A stretch of 6,370 nucleotides of DNA from Melioribacteraceae bacterium. Its GTDB lineage: Bacteria > Bacteroidota > Ignavibacteria > Ignavibacteriales > Melioribacteraceae. This document shows, in pieces, positions 1-6,018 of this stretch. The notes below the pieces were generated by a model. It was not told where the DNA came from. It did not search any database and saw only the letters and a program-made list of their open reading frames with translations. The stretch covers positions 1 through 6,370 of the forward strand of contig WFQV01000356.1 of assembly GCA_015486905.1 (NCBI GenBank), written 5' to 3'. Position numbers and translations under genes: made by a program. Within the stretch, counting starts at the first letter, position 1. Every line of letters begins with the position of its first letter.

Positions 1-803
1 ACGCTTAAAGTTAACAGCAGCCAACTGCCTGCAACGCCGGTTTCAAAAAACAAATAGCCCGCCGCCAAAACCATACCTGCATTCAGCAATGAAATCAAAA
101 TGTAAGGAATCGACTTGCCGGTAATTAGTTCAAAAGAATTTATTGAGGAAACTCTTATTTGTTCGGACGTACCCCGTTCTTTTTCCCGCACAAGGGAGAG
201 GGAAACAGTAACAACGGCGGTAACAATTAAAATCATTGCTATTAAACCCGGCATTAAAAATTTTGTCGATTTTAAGTCGGAATTAAATTGAAACCTCGGT
301 AATATTTCCAGCAGGGGCCTGTAAGATTTTCCTATCTTGGCAAGGAATTCAGAATTTATTTCTTCGGAGAAATTCATTGTAAAAAGGGAAACGTAATTTT
401 TTATTATTGTCGCCGTATTGCCATCAACACCGTCAATAACGAATTGCAGATGCGCCGTTTCATCCTGCCGATTAAGGGCTCTCGCAAAATCAGGCGGAAT
501 AGTAAGGACCGCCTGCGCTTCTTTTTTATTAATCACCTCGTCAATTTCTTTCGGTGAATTAAGCATAGCGGTCAAATCGAAATAAACAGATGCATTTAGT
601 TTGGAAATCAGCAATCTGCTTTCGTAAGAATGGTCGTAATCCAACACGGCTATTTTCACATGCTTAACATCGAAATTAATTGCGTAACCAAACACAATGA
701 GAAGTAGCACCGGAAAGAAAAAAATTACGAACAGAAGTTTTTTGTCCCTTGCCAACTGTTTAAATTCCTTTTTACTTACCGCTTTTATTCTGTGTAAAGT
801 CAA
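1..803 (-). CDS. ABC-2 type transporter permease, partial (N-terminal 267 residues)
   Basis: Inner-membrane permease of the exporter; the C-terminal part lies beyond the left edge. The minus frame is open from 803 to 3 with no stop. Residues 24-42 form a first membrane segment (FVIFFFPVLLLIVFGY), residues about 43-180 a large extracytoplasmic domain, 183-206 a second segment (LMPGLIAMILIVTAVVTV), and 231-253 a third. Between the last two lies the family motif REKERGTSEQ (207-216) followed by ELITGK, typical of ABC-2 permeases (YbhS/YbhR, YhhJ, DrrB-like). The start is called at TTG 803-801: its TTGA overlaps the TGA stop of the upstream ATPase gene, and AAGGAG sits 7 nt before it. No ATG occurs near the N-terminus; the first in-frame Met is about residue 80, which would delete TM1. 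Family members are about 370 residues, so roughly 100 are missing. A second permease gene may follow outside the window. Substrate unknown. Confidence 0.9.
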   Translation of the reverse strand, partial: MTLHRIKAVSKKEFKQLARDKKLLFVIFFFPVLLLIVFGYAINFDVKHVKIAVLDYDHSYESRLLISKLNASVYFDLTAMLNSPKEIDEVINKKEAQAVLTIPPDFARALNRQDETAHLQFVIDGVDGNTATIIKNYVSLFTMNFSEEINSEFLAKIGKSYRPLLEILPRFQFNSDLKSTKFLMPGLIAMILIVTAVVTVSLSLVREKERGTSEQIRVSSINSFELITGKSIPYILISLLNAGMVLAAGYLFFETGVAGSWLLLTLS

Positions 804-1726
804 GCTTTTTCTCCTTCCAAAAGGTGAATAAAAACATCCTCAAGAGTGGGCAATATCTCTTCAATTTCAAAAACTTCAATGTTTTTATTTCTCAAAACAT
901 TTTCAATTTGGTTCTTGTTTTTGAACTGCCTGTTTACAACCGTGTGAACTCTGTTCCCGAAAATTGAGGTCTCATCAACGAAATTTATTCTCTCCAATAC
1001 TTCAATTGCCTCAACCGGTTTTGAACAGCTAATTTCTAAAATTGTCTTTTTTAGAAAGTTGGTTTTTAGTTCTTGCGCCGTACCGTTTGCAATTATTTTA
1101 CCCGAGTCCATTAAAATAAGGTTATTGCAATATTCAGCTTCTTCGAGGTAATGAGTTGTAACGAGGAGAGTAATTCCCTGCCGAGCAAAGTCGGTGATAA
1201 GATTCCAGAAATTTCTACGAGCTATAGGGTCAACTCCGCTCGTAGGTTCATCAAGAAAAACAATTTGAGGATTGTGAAGAATCGCCGTTCCCAAAGCCAG
1301 GCGCTGTTTTATGCCGCCGGGCAAATCGCCGGTCATAAAATTTTCCCGACCTTTTAAATCCGCCATTTTCAATATCGAATTCTTTCTATTCCTGAATTTG
1401 CTGCCTTCAAGTCCGTAAATACCGCCGAAAAATTCAATGTTTTCTCCTACGGTTAAATCGTCGTAAAGAGAAAATTTTTGTGACATATAGCCGATTATCT
1501 TCTTTACCTTGTCCGGTTCTTTCCCGACACTAAACCCGCCGACCAAAGCATCGCCATCCGTGGGATTTAATATTCCGCACAGCATTTTAATTGTTGTGGT
1601 TTTGCCTGCACCGTTAGCTCCCAAGAAACCGAATATCTCACCCTTTCGAACATTGAACGAAACATTGTCAACAGCGGTAAAGTGTCCGAACTTCTTAGTC
1701 AATCCGTGTGCTTCTATTGAAAACAT
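800..1726 (-). CDS. ABC transporter ATP-binding protein 2 (canonical H-loop, LPGG signature)
   Basis: Cytoplasmic ATPase of about 308 residues that should power the ABC-2 exporter; similar to the second nucleotide-binding half of YbhF. Visible motifs: Walker A GANGAGKT (36-43), Q-loop Gln83, signature LPGGIKQ (135-141) in place of LSGGxxQ, Walker B IVFLDEP (155-161) with catalytic Glu160, D-loop GVDP, and H-loop His192 in VTTHYLEEAE. The C-terminal 80-100 residues are the extension usual for ABC-2 exporters and end in LPTLEDVFIHLLEG, nearly matching the end of ATPase 1, so the two are paralogues. The start at ATG 1726 is preferred over an in-frame ATG at 1786: it gives the family N-terminus (MFSIEAHGLTKKFG), lies 1 nt after the tolC-like stop, and has GGGGAGG about 13 nt upstream. 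The longer version would add 20 unrelated residues encoded within the end of the tolC-like gene. The 3' end overlaps the permease start by 4 nt. Confidence 0.93.
   Translation of the reverse strand: MFSIEAHGLTKKFGHFTAVDNVSFNVRKGEIFGFLGANGAGKTTTIKMLCGILNPTDGDALVGGFSVGKEPDKVKKIIGYMSQKFSLYDDLTVGENIEFFGGIYGLEGSKFRNRKNSILKMADLKGRENFMTGDLPGGIKQRLALGTAILHNPQIVFLDEPTSGVDPIARRNFWNLITDFARQGITLLVTTHYLEEAEYCNNLILMDSGKIIANGTAQELKTNFLKKTILEISCSKPVEAIEVLERINFVDETSIFGNRVHTVVNRQFKNKNQIENVLRNKNIEVFEIEEILPTLEDVFIHLLEGEKA
811..816 (-). promoter_or_regulatory. Shine-Dalgarno site for the permease TTG start
   Basis: On the minus strand AAGGAG lies 7 nt upstream of TTG 803-801, inside the last codons of the ATPase 2 gene. 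It decides the unusual TTG start of the permease. With the TTGA stop/start overlap it suggests translational coupling of the two genes. Confidence 0.7.
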
Positions 1727-1727
1727 C

Positions 1728-3035
1728 TCAGTAAATTTTCCTCCCCAAAGATTTGTACAATCGTGCTTTTGCAATTGCAAAATCAATTAAAGCGTTTTCA
1801 TAATTTGTCTTTGCTTCAAGAAGCTCCGTTTCGGCGTCAATCACGTCGCTTACTTTTACTTCTCCTTCTTTAAATAATTGATTTGTTACCCTTAAATTTT
1901 CTTCGGCGGATTTAACCGACAACTTGTAATTCTCAATTCTTGTACGGGCATCTTTAAAATTTTGGAAATCCGAAATAATTTGTGCTTTAATGTTTTCTTT
2001 CAATGTTTGCAGATTAAGATTTCCAATTAAAAAATTATTCTCTGCTATTGCAGTTCCCGAGCTTCTTCCGCCCCAATCCCAGAGCGTCCAGTTTAGACTT
2101 ACACCCACATCCCAAGAATCTTTAAATTCATCTTTCAACGGCAAGTATCTTTGGTTAGGACGGTTATAATAATAATTTCCAAAAGCGCTCAGGGAAGGGA
2201 ACCATTCCGATTCGGCTGCCTTAATATTTTCTTCAGCCGCTTTTATTTTTTCCTTACTAACTTTGATTTCAATTCTATTTTTTAATCCTTCTTTCAAAAT
2301 ATTTTTTAAGTCAAAAATATCTCCCTCTGTTTTTATTTTCTCCGCTGCTATTTTGCTGTGTACAAGCAAATCCAGCCCTACGCTTTTGTTAAAAGCCGTT
2401 CGAGCAATTTTTAGAATGCTTTCCGATTCCAGAAGTTTTACCCTTACGTTCGAAACCTGCAGCTTCATTCTTAACAAATCGTTTTTGGTTGCTCTACCGT
2501 TCTTAAAATAATTTTTCACTTCCTTCAAATGGGCTTTTAATCTATTTAAACTTTGTTTTACAAGTTTAACGGTCAATTGAGCTTTCCGAAAATTCCAAAA
2601 GGCATTAATTATTTCAAAAGCCTTTTCGTTTTTCTTGCGGGAAAAATTAAGTTCGTCAGCCTTGAGATTATTCTCGGAAGCTTTTAAGAGAGATGTCAGT
2701 TTGAAACCGACGAAAATCGGTGTTTGGAAACCGGCTCTCAAATTGTAATAATTTAAAAAAGCATCCTGAATCTTTAACGGGTTGGGCATTATCGGAATGC
2801 TTACTTCAAATGGCGGAACATTGCTTAAGCGTGAATAGGAAGCGTTAAAAACAAATTTAGGAAAAAAGCGGGAAAGTATTTTCTTCATTTGGTATTCCGC
2901 AATTTTTTCCTTTATCTCAAGCGTTTTTAATCCCCTGCTCTTTTTCAATCCCAAATCCAAACTCTGCCTGAGTGTCAATTTTTGCCCGTGGAGAACAATT
3001 GCAGTGGCAAAAAGGAGGATTAAAAATTTCTTCAT
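1728..3035 (-). CDS. TolC-family outer-membrane efflux protein
   Basis: Outer-membrane channel component of the tripartite exporter, expected to form a trimeric beta-barrel with a long periplasmic alpha-helical tunnel. The 435-residue length is normal for the family. Residues 1-17 are a Sec signal peptide (MKKFLILLFATAIVLHG), with cleavage likely near HG|QK. Two OEP-type repeats are visible. The first includes TLRQSLDLGLKKS (21-33), the barrel stretch about 60-110, and a long helical region 120-220. The second includes AAESEWFPSLSAFGNYYY (273-290), WTLWDWGGRSSG (316-327), and the conserved C-terminal helix with FKEGEVKVSDVIDAETELLEA (388-408) and ALIDFAIAKARLYKSLG. The ATG is 1 nt after the ATPase 1 stop with a weak purine-rich AGAGG upstream. 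Its position between the two ATPase genes is unusual. Family assignment is firm; substrate is unknown. Confidence 0.94.
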   Translation of the reverse strand: MKKFLILLFATAIVLHGQKLTLRQSLDLGLKKSRGLKTLEIKEKIAEYQMKKILSRFFPKFVFNASYSRLSNVPPFEVSIPIMPNPLKIQDAFLNYYNLRAGFQTPIFVGFKLTSLLKASENNLKADELNFSRKKNEKAFEIINAFWNFRKAQLTVKLVKQSLNRLKAHLKEVKNYFKNGRATKNDLLRMKLQVSNVRVKLLESESILKIARTAFNKSVGLDLLVHSKIAAEKIKTEGDIFDLKNILKEGLKNRIEIKVSKEKIKAAEENIKAAESEWFPSLSAFGNYYYNRPNQRYLPLKDEFKDSWDVGVSLNWTLWDWGGRSSGTAIAENNFLIGNLNLQTLKENIKAQIISDFQNFKDARTRIENYKLSVKSAEENLRVTNQLFKEGEVKVSDVIDAETELLEAKTNYENALIDFAIAKARLYKSLGRKIY

Positions 3036-3036
3036 T

Positions 3037-3954
3037 TCAAACCTCTGCTGTTTGTTTCAAAAGATGAATAAACACATTTTCCAAAGAAGGGAGTTTTATT
3101 CTTTGATTGAGAACGTTGAAATTGTTTTCCTTTAATACTTCAAGTATTCTTTCGGATTCGCCTGCATCTTCCAGCACTATGTCAACTCTATCCCCAAAGG
3201 ATTGAGCATCGTAACCGAAATTTTCGAAAAGGAAATCCCGCACCTTTATTGAGGGCGAGCAAACAACTTCAAGAATTATTTTATCAATTGATTTTTTAAT
3301 TACTTCCGGTTCGTCCAACATTAATATTTTACCCTTGTTCATTAAAGCCACTCTGCTGCATCTTTCTGCTTCGTCCAAATAGGGGGTTGTCATCATTATT
3401 GTAATCCCTTGACGAAGCAGTTCGGCTAAAATTTTCCAGAAGTCCCTGCGTGAAAGCGGGTCAACGCCGGTAGTTGGTTCGTCCAAAAACAAAATTTCGG
3501 GATTGTGAATCAAGCAACAAGCAAGCGCCAACTTTTGTTTCATTCCGCCGGAAAGGTTTTCAGCCAAACGACTACGGAACGGTTTCAAGCGTGTGAACTC
3601 CAACAGTTCGTTTCTTCTTTCCTTAAAGTTGCGCACGTCGTGAATTTCCGCAAAAAACTCGATGTTCTCATCCACGCTTAAATCTTCGTAAAGGCTGAAA
3701 CGCTGGGACAAATAACCTATTTTACTTTGAACCTCAGAACGGTTTTCGATAACATTTTTGCCGAAGAGTTTAACACTGCCGGCAGTGGGATTCAGCAAAC
3801 CGCACAAAGACTTTACCGTCGTGGTTTTGCCGGCACCGTCAGGTCCAACCAATCCGAACATTTCACCTCTTTTAATTGAGAAAGAAATTCCGTCAACCGC
3901 CGTAAGCGAACCGAAAGTTTTGGAAAAATTATTTATTTGAATTATTTCTTCCAT
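3037..3954 (-). CDS. ABC transporter ATP-binding protein 1 (canonical signature, His-less H-loop)
   Basis: Cytoplasmic ATPase of 305 residues, similar to the first nucleotide-binding half of YbhF/RbbA-type exporters. Motifs: Walker A GPDGAGKT (37-44), with the Asp variant I associate with this group; Q-loop Gln84 in YLSQRFSLYEDLSVDEN; canonical signature LSGGMKQ (134-140); Walker B ILFLDEP (154-160) with Glu159; and GVDP D-loop. The H-loop position is Pro191 (MMTTPYLDEAERC), where most ABC ATPases have His. The catalytic site built on this subunit is therefore probably weak or inactive, although Walker A and the Walker B Glu are intact. The C-terminal extension ends LPSLENVFIHLLKQ, matching ATPase 2. 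The gene starts 5 nt after the adaptor stop with no obvious Shine-Dalgarno and ends 1 nt before the tolC-like ATG. It most likely pairs with ATPase 2 on the permease rather than acting alone. Confidence 0.94.
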   Translation of the reverse strand: MEEIIQINNFSKTFGSLTAVDGISFSIKRGEMFGLVGPDGAGKTTTVKSLCGLLNPTAGSVKLFGKNVIENRSEVQSKIGYLSQRFSLYEDLSVDENIEFFAEIHDVRNFKERRNELLEFTRLKPFRSRLAENLSGGMKQKLALACCLIHNPEILFLDEPTTGVDPLSRRDFWKILAELLRQGITIMMTTPYLDEAERCSRVALMNKGKILMLDEPEVIKKSIDKIILEVVCSPSIKVRDFLFENFGYDAQSFGDRVDIVLEDAGESERILEVLKENNFNVLNQRIKLPSLENVFIHLLKQTAEV

Positions 3955-3959
3955 TTAAA

Positions 3960-4928
3960 TTATTTGCTTTTCAGTTCTAATTTTACATCAACAGGCATGC
4001 CTGATTTTAACTCGAGATTAGGATTTTCAGCTACAATTTTCACCTCAAAGACAAGTTTAACCCGTTCTTCTTTGGTCTGAATTGTTTTGGGAGTAAACTC
4101 TGCTTTTGGTGAAATGTAAGTAACTTTCCCTCTGAAATATTTCTCCTTGAAAGAATCGGAAAAAATTTCCGCCTCTTGTCCCGGCTTAATTTTTCCCAAC
4201 TGAGTCTCCGGAATGTAAATTTTAATCTTCGGCTTTGCCAAGTTTTCCACTTTGAATATGCTTCCGAAAGGTAAAACGTTTTCACCTTCCTTGTAGTAAA
4301 TTTTTGAAATTATTCCGTTCTCAGGGGAGGTAATTACAGCATCTTTTAAATTTTGTTTTAAGATTTCCAATTGCGCTTCAGCTGCTTTTACGTTAGCCTT
4401 CGCTTGTTGAATTTCTTCGGGGCGGAAAAGATTTTTAATTTTTCGCAATGCGATTTCTGACTGCTTTAATCGCGAAGTGGCGATTTCGTACTTCGTTTTA
4501 ATATCGTCGAATTTATTTTGAGGAATACTTTTTTCTCTAAGTAAGTTTTTTGCTCTTTTGAACTCTTTTGCAGCCAGACCATACGAAAGTTTAGCCTGCT
4601 TTAAATTTTCTTTTGCCTGAATCAAGTCTTCTTTCCTGGCACCTTTTACCATTAAAGTCAACTTGTCTTTCGCTGCCGAGAGAGCTGCCAGGGACTTTTC
4701 AAATTGAAGCTCTGTGATTTTAGTGTCTAATATTGCTACCGTGTCTCCCTTCTTAATTAAGTCTCCTTCGGCTTTTAATAATTTTTCGAGGGTACCCCCG
4801 ACTTTTGCCGAGACTGTTACCTCGCGGGCTTCGACAGTACCGGATTTTGTAATCACATTGTCGGAACCATTATTTGAGCAAGCGGACAACGTTAGCAAAG
4901 AGAGAAATAAAATAATTAACTTTTTCAT
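3960..4928 (-). CDS. HlyD/YbhG-family periplasmic adaptor (membrane fusion) lipoprotein
   Basis: Adaptor bridging the inner-membrane ABC pump and the outer-membrane channel, 322 residues. Residues 1-17 are a lipoprotein signal with lipobox LSAC and acylated Cys17, so the protein is probably lipid-anchored and periplasmic. The first half of the lipoyl/biotinyl-like domain is about 30-68 (GTVEAREVTVSAKVGG...LLKAEGDLIKKGD). A long coiled-coil hairpin spans about 72-195 and contains GARKEDL and the turn around FRPEEIQQA. The second lipoyl half is 197-230 (AVITSPENGIISKIYYKEGE). Beta-barrel and membrane-proximal regions follow, with FTPKTIQTKEERVKLVFEV (278-296), which I recognise as typical of YbhG/YhiI-like adaptors. 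The ATG overlaps the tetR stop as ATGA, and the gene ends 5 nt before ATPase 1. This marks the whole set as one transcription unit. Family call is firm. Confidence 0.93.
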   Translation of the reverse strand: MKKLIILFLSLLTLSACSNNGSDNVITKSGTVEAREVTVSAKVGGTLEKLLKAEGDLIKKGDTVAILDTKITELQFEKSLAALSAAKDKLTLMVKGARKEDLIQAKENLKQAKLSYGLAAKEFKRAKNLLREKSIPQNKFDDIKTKYEIATSRLKQSEIALRKIKNLFRPEEIQQAKANVKAAEAQLEILKQNLKDAVITSPENGIISKIYYKEGENVLPFGSIFKVENLAKPKIKIYIPETQLGKIKPGQEAEIFSDSFKEKYFRGKVTYISPKAEFTPKTIQTKEERVKLVFEVKIVAENPNLELKSGMPVDVKLELKSK

Positions 4929-5536
4929 ACCGTGCCTTTCTTGGTTTGTTTAAAGACTCTTCTGCCCTTTTTAGTTAAAATTCCTGCTATTAAAATTTCA
5001 AGTGTCAAATTAAGTGCTGTTTGAAAAGAGAGATTATTATTAATAATAAACTCGGGGTTCATCACTCCCTCAACCGAAGAGAGTAGAATCGAAAGAATTA
5101 TTACATTGGGTTTGTCAATGATTAAACCTTCTTCTTTTCCCTGGTTTAGTAGTGTGTTCATATTTTTCTGAATATTTTCCCTTCTGAATTGTTCGATGTT
5201 TGCCCACAGTTCAGGTGAAAATGTTTTTAAATCTTCTAACCATTCGGGAGTTATTTTCCGGAGCCGGTTGCCAATTAGCTGTCCGAAGGAGTAGAACTTT
5301 TCAACGGCATTTTTGTTCGAGCTAAGTATTTCCGCAATTTGAACCGATATTTGTTCTTTAATACCGTTAACAATTTCGGAAAGCAAAGACTTTTTAGTTG
5401 GGAAAAATTTGTAAATTGTTTTTTTGCTTATTCGAAGACGTTTGGCAATTTCATCGACATTCGTTTTCTTAAATCCGTATTTTGTAAATTGGTCTTCAGC
5501 AACAGTTAAAATTATTTTTTTCTTATCTTCATCCAT
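4925..5536 (-). CDS. TetR/AcrR-family transcriptional regulator
   Basis: DNA-binding regulator of about 203 residues, probably a ligand-responsive repressor of this exporter operon. Residues 5-50 match the TetR N-terminal helix-turn-helix: KKIILTVAEDQFTKYGFKKTNVDEIAKRLRISKKTIYKFFPTKKSLL, with the recognition-helix signature ISKKTIYKFFPTK. The remaining part (about 55-200) is helical and variable, as expected for the effector-binding and dimerisation domain. The start at ATG 5536 is chosen because MDEDKKKIIL begins directly at the domain. An in-frame ATG at 5596 would add 20 residues with no family resemblance and would lie upstream of the predicted transcription start. The stop overlaps the adaptor ATG. 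A promoter and an inverted-repeat operator candidate lie immediately upstream, suggesting autoregulation. The ligand is unknown. Confidence 0.9.
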   Translation of the reverse strand: MDEDKKKIILTVAEDQFTKYGFKKTNVDEIAKRLRISKKTIYKFFPTKKSLLSEIVNGIKEQISVQIAEILSSNKNAVEKFYSFGQLIGNRLRKITPEWLEDLKTFSPELWANIEQFRRENIQKNMNTLLNQGKEEGLIIDKPNVIILSILLSSVEGVMNPEFIINNNLSFQTALNLTLEILIAGILTKKGRRVFKQTKKGTV

Positions 5537-5550
5537 TGGAAACTCAAATA

Positions 5551-5593
5551 GTTTATTTGGTTTCCCAAAGTTAAGCAGGGAAACCATAAAAAC
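5551..5593. promoter_or_regulatory. Inverted repeat, candidate TetR operator
   Basis: GGTTTCCC (5559-5566) and GGGAAACC (5578-5585) form a perfect 8-bp inverted repeat with an 11-nt spacer. Six of the next eight outward base pairs (5551-5558 with 5586-5593) also match. The spacer holds nearly all of the predicted -7 element, so a bound dimer would block the promoter. TetR-family operators are commonly dyads just upstream of the regulator gene, which fits. A hairpin in the leader is a weaker alternative, because the upstream arm probably lies before the transcription start. Confidence 0.55.
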
Positions 5594-5597
5594 CAAA
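5566..5597 (-). promoter_or_regulatory. Predicted Bacteroidota-type promoter of the exporter operon
   Basis: On the minus strand TTTG (5597-5594) is followed, after 20 nt, by TAACTTTG (5573-5566). This agrees with the Bacteroidota housekeeping pattern TTTG-N19-21-TAnnTTTG. Transcription would begin a few bases downstream, near 5560, leaving a leader of about 20-25 nt before ATG 5536. No clear sigma70-type -35/-10 pair is seen here. Confidence 0.5.
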
Positions 5598-5835
5598 TTC
5601 GTTTACTAAGGTTTTTTAAGCCGGGAAAATTTTCACAAAATAATTGAAATGATGGAAGATTAATATCTGCAGGGGGGTGTCTAAAAAGTAAGCCTGTCAT
5701 TTCGACCCCCGATTTATCGGGGGGCCTGTCCCGCCAAAGGCGGGGAGAAATCTTTGAAAAAAATTGCGGAAGTTGTCGCTACAACGTATAAGTCTTTATA
5801 ACGGTTGATTGCGGCTTGCCTTAGATGAACGTAGA
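5598..5835. other. Non-coding stretch with palindromic repeats
   Basis: No convincing gene is seen on either strand. From 5598 to about 5680 the DNA is mostly AT-rich, with a 10-bp palindrome GAAAATTTTC at 5625-5634 and a G6 run at 5672-5677. A repeat with GC-rich hairpins follows (see its own entry). A small hairpin lies at 5772-5785 (GTTGT, loop CGCT, ACAAC), followed by the left arm of a 13-bp inverted repeat at 5808-5820. Confidence 0.6.
5686..5754. repeat. REP-like palindromic repeat with two hairpins
   Basis: A GTCATTTCGA flank and a GAGAAATCT flank bracket two GC-rich hairpins. The first is CCCCCGAT (5706-5713), loop TT, ATCGGGGG (5716-5723). The second is CCCGCC (5730-5735), loop AAA, GGCGGG (5739-5744). 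The outer flanks contain ATTTC (5699-5703) and GAAAT (5747-5751), a short outer stem. Such elements are familiar to me as dispersed intergenic repeats in Bacteroidota-like genomes; only one copy is in this window. No T-run follows either hairpin directly, so a terminator role is not clear. Confidence 0.6.
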
Positions 5836-5907
5836 TTATTCGGTTTCAATCGATAGAACCTTCGAGAGCCCAATTCTTATTTCATTCATATGGCGGCAAG
5901 CCGCAAT
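5808..5907. repeat. 100-bp segment bounded by a perfect 13-bp inverted repeat
   Basis: ATTGCGGCTTGCC at 5808-5820 is the exact reverse complement of GGCAAGCCGCAAT at 5895-5907. The right arm overlaps a second hairpin: TCATTCATA (5882-5890) pairs with TATGAATGA (5908-5916), and inside it GCGGC (5893-5897), loop AA, GCCGC (5900-5904). The arrangement resembles a miniature inverted-repeat element or a nested palindromic repeat. No flanking target duplication is visible. Confidence 0.5.
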
Positions 5908-5955
5908 TATGAATGATGAACCTGCCTGCCGGTAGGCAAGTTTTGAATTATGAAT
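5905..5955. repeat. Direct repeat AATTATGAAT flanking a GC-rich hairpin
   Basis: AATTATGAAT occurs at 5905-5914 and again at 5946-5955. Between them is the hairpin TGCCT (5923-5927) with AGGCA (5934-5938), part of CCTGCCTGCCGGTAGGCAAG (5921-5940). This looks like another intergenic repeat module of the same general type as the one at 5686-5754. It lies inside the frame that continues from the broken toxin gene. Confidence 0.5.
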
Positions 5956-6004
5956 TAAAAACTTTACTGTAAAAATTTCTTGACAAAAAAAAGATTTGAG
6001 CGAC

Positions 6005-6018
6005 AATACTATAGTATT
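6005..6018. repeat. 14-bp perfect palindrome at the end of toxin homology
   Basis: AATACTA followed by TAGTATT is self-complementary and falls where recognisable toxin homology ends. An A8 run (5985-5992, T8 on the coding strand) lies about 12 nt further on. It may mark a rearrangement boundary or may be coincidental in AT-rich DNA. Confidence 0.4.

Noticed and set aside
1151..1357. Plus-strand open frames inside the operon (also at 1509-1790, 2263-2511, 3758-3940, 4714-4953 and 5424-5609).
   Set aside because: They lie opposite well-supported minus-strand genes and their translations show no recognisable domain.
1727..1786. Longer ATPase 2 beginning at ATG 1786.
   Set aside because: The extra 20 residues come from another frame of the tolC-like 3' end and do not match the family. 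ATG 1726 has a better context.
4040..4285. Minus-strand 81-residue frame inside the adaptor gene.
   Set aside because: It is an out-of-frame reading of the adaptor with no independent features.
5537..5596. Longer TetR beginning at ATG 5596.
   Set aside because: The extra residues precede the helix-turn-helix without resemblance to the family, and the region holds the predicted promoter and dyad.
5706..5745. Paired GC-rich hairpins as an intrinsic terminator for the toxin locus.
   Set aside because: No T-run directly follows a stem on either strand, and the flanks look like a repeat element.
5598..6000. CRISPR array or tRNA gene.
   Set aside because: The repeats are not regularly spaced or identical, and no tRNA-like cloverleaf was seen.
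5980..6008. TTGACA (5980-5985) as the -35 of a plus-strand sigma70 promoter.
   Set aside because: The hexamer at 17-nt spacing is ACAATA, a poor -10, and no plus-strand gene follows.
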